NCBI RefSeq assembly: GCF_024713945.1
Contig: NC_134678.1
Span: forward strand, 7,378,001 to 7,442,000
Reading direction: 5' to 3'
Length of the DNA stretch: 64,000 nucleotides
Source of the DNA: Dermatophagoides farinae
Taxonomy: Eukaryota > Arthropoda > Arachnida > Sarcoptiformes > Pyroglyphidae
Part shown: in pieces, positions 61,830 through 64,000 of the stretch
Numbering within the stretch: the stretch's first letter is position 1
Layout of the letters: each line of letters opens with the position of its first letter
Notes under the pieces: model-generated
What the model was told of the DNA's origin: nothing
Databases searched by the model: none
The model's input: only the letters and a program-made list of their open reading frames with translations
Made by a program: the position numbers and the translations under genes

Positions 61830-64000
61830 TCAAGAAGAGGTTTTAATCTTAAATATAATCAATGTAGATAGAACCAATATTACGATATAAATTGATGATA
61901 TTGTATAACCAGCTGTAATTTTTCCAATACGAAAATCAAGACCACGAAATATAATTGAACGTAATGAATTTATTGGTTGTGTTAATGGTAATGATAGGCT
62001 TATATAATAAAAAAATCTTGGTAATGATTCTACTGGCCATATGATTCCGGAAAGAATGAAACCAGGCATGAAAATTCCTGTTGTGTGTAATAAATAAATA
62101 AATAAAAAAAAATAATTAAAGAAGCAATGATTGAAAAACTCAACGAAATCTTGACATACCTGAAATGAAAAATGCAGCCGAACGTGGTCGAGGACATATA
62201 ACACCAACAAATAAACCGGCAACAATGCCCATAAATCCAAGCATCCATATTAATGATCCGGGTCCATACCATCGAATTGATCGTTGTGGAATACCAAACA
62301 TATTTTTCATAAGGAATATTAATAATAATTCTTGTAAGAAAAATAAAACCGATTGAGAGATCATATGAGAGATGAGAATTTCAATACCGGATGCACCGGC
62401 CGTCAAACAACGTTCCTGTAATCCGGCCATTTGTTCTTTGATAAATAAATATGATGTTAACACTAATGCATAAGCGAAAACTATTGCCAATATTGTTCCT
62501 GGTAAAATGAATTCAATGAAACGAAGTCGTAAATTCTTTATATTAGTAGGAGGAGATGATCGCGATAGAAAATTTGGTATATCCAATGAAATTGGTATAT
62601 GATTTTGTTTCATTGAATGATATATTTGTGGACAATCAAATGGCATTAATTCATGCATACGTTCATCATTCGTTAATAATTGTTGCATTGAATCAGCTAA
62701 TGTAAAATTGATAAGATAATTGATAAAAAAATTTGAACCATCCAAATGTAATCGAAGGCCAAACATTGTTGAATTGAAACCCATACGCCAATTATAAATT
62801 AATTTTTGACAATAGGTAAAATTATCCTCTTCTTCTTCATCATCATTATCATGATTGTAATTATTGCCACCACTATTCTCATCTCGTGTACGATCATTAT
62901 TTTGACTAGAATTTTTAAAATCAATTACCGTCTGTTCAATGAGCCACGGAACAATAACGGCTAATGTTTCACCACGACGTATACGTTTGATTGATTCATT
63001 TATATCGCCAACAATAATTTCCGGTTTGAAAATTGATCTATCAATCGTATAACGTATTAAACGTTCAATACGTGGATTATTTACATCGTGTGATTGAGCA
63101 ATAACAATAGTGACAGGTAGATTATTTATAGAAGTGAATGGTCTACTAGATAGAAAACAAACTAAAATTATTTGCATAGCTGGAAATATAAAATAAAACA
63201 ATATGATGAGGTGAATATTTCCAATTATGACGAAATAATTCTTTAAAACCAATGAATAAAGACGTTTAAAGTCAAAATTAAATAAATGTGATATGTATGC
63301 TGTACGACGACGTTCAGCAATTGGCCATTGTGCCATTGGTAATGGAAGTGATGTACGTTGTAGATCTTCAACATCCATTGAATCACCAGAATAATTACTA
63401 TCATCACCATCATATGAATGAATGGTATTTTTATCTTTATTATTATCTACTGAATTTGCTACCGTAGCTGTAATATCAGATCCTGAACCATCAAAGTGTT
63501 GTTCTTGTTGTTGCTGGTGATTAATATCATGAAAATTGTTGGAATTATGGCTACTATTATCTGCTTCACCTAATGATTGACTTTGTGTTGTTTGATAACT
63601 TAATTGTGATGGTGGTGGTATTGTTAAATTTCCTGAAAATCCTTGGCCATCATTATTGGTTTGTTCATAATAAGCAATTGAAGGCCGTAAACGCCGTGGA
63701 ATGTTGGACATGCAAAATTTATTATACATCTGTATGTATGTATGACAATGATAATTTCTTAATAATTCTTCTGGACGATCTTCAATATAAACATGTCCAT
63801 CACGCATTAAACCAGCTTTATATGCATAACATAATTCTTCTGGATGTTTTGTTGTAAATACAATAGTCATTCCTGATAAATGAATAATTTCATTTGAAAA
63901 CAATGGAAAAAAATGATTGATTATCAACAAGATAACAATGACAATAGAGATAAAAAACTTACCATCTTTTTCAGATAATTTTTCCAGATAAGACCAAACT
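61830..64000 (-). CDS. ABC transporter with C-terminal ABC-2 membrane domain (ABCG/ABCH type), 5' part outside window
   Basis: Three exons on the minus strand: 63963-64000 (partial), 62160-63872 and 61830-62077, joined in phase 1 at both junctions. The visible part starts at the end of the nucleotide-binding domain (VWSYLEKLSEKDGMTIVFTT), so Walker A, signature and Walker B lie to the right. A linker rich in Gln, Asn and Ser (about 100 residues) leads into an ABC-2 membrane domain: LVLKNYFVIIGNIHLIILFY, a large extracytoplasmic loop, TILAIVFAYALVLTSYLFIKE, GASGIEILISHMISQSVLFF, MLGFMGIVAGLFVGVICPRPRSA and IFMPGFILSGIIWPVESLP. The NBD-then-membrane order and half-size fit ABCG or, better, arthropod ABCH. 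The switch region reads TTKHPEEL where TTHYIEEA is usual. The substrate is unknown; lipid or xenobiotic export is typical. Confidence 0.85.

Noticed and set aside
1-64000. tRNA or rRNA genes
   Set aside because: Reading both strands I found no convincing A-box/B-box pair with cloverleaf stems and no rRNA-like conserved stretch. A covariance-model scan (tRNAscan-SE, Infernal) would settle this.

Overview
The window is eukaryotic nuclear DNA: genes have spliced GT-AG introns (mostly 60-120 bases), the sequence is very AT-rich, and long stretches are packed with (GAT)n, (CA)n, (CAA)n and poly-A/T tracts. The proteins (an LCCH3-type Cys-loop subunit, a Psc-type Polycomb RING protein, a probable ABCH-type transporter, a mitochondrial AlaRS) point to an arthropod. 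Compact introns, AT-richness and triplet microsatellites inside coding exons suggest an acariform mite such as Dermatophagoides or Sarcoptes; this species-level guess is inference.

Region 1 (1-5.6 kb, + strand): the 3' end of a serine/asparagine-rich acidic protein with two SILK + RVxF-like PP1-docking modules (RIF1-like candidate), then two tandem small chromodomain genes of identical exon design. Region 2 (7.1-11.6 kb): a complete nine-exon Lcch3 GABA-receptor-like subunit gene on the minus strand, with a protein-kinase gene nested on the plus strand in one intron; their coding exons overlap antisense by about 20 bases. Region 3 (14.1-23.2 kb): a Mpv17/PMP22-family gene divergent from a TMEM19 gene, then a nine-exon Na+/K+-ATPase alpha subunit gene. 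Region 4 (24.1-29.6 kb, minus): a Psc/Su(z)2-type Polycomb RING gene of four coding exons (about 1,693 aa) whose RING carries Asp where the zinc-ligand His is expected.

Region 5 (29.6-53.5 kb) is a gene-poor 24 kb tract. Most of it is simple repeats; 45.8-48.9 kb instead holds decayed LTR-retrotransposon pieces (copia-type gag, BEL/Pao-type gag) around a large imperfect inverted repeat. Region 6 (53.5-64 kb) is gene-dense: mitochondrial alanyl-tRNA synthetase apparently without an editing domain, tail-to-tail with a lysosomal-type beta-galactosidase (GH35), a GAS41/YEATS4 gene head-to-head with N-myristoyltransferase, an unrecognised 106-aa membrane protein, and the 3' part of an ABC transporter running off the right edge.

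The genes do not form one pathway. Recurrent themes are chromatin (RIF1-like, two chromodomain proteins, Psc, GAS41) and membrane transport or signalling (Lcch3, Na+/K+-ATPase, ABC transporter). All exon models were assembled by eye from splice signals and reading-frame continuity; the summed coding lengths of all complete models except the nested kinase are multiples of three.
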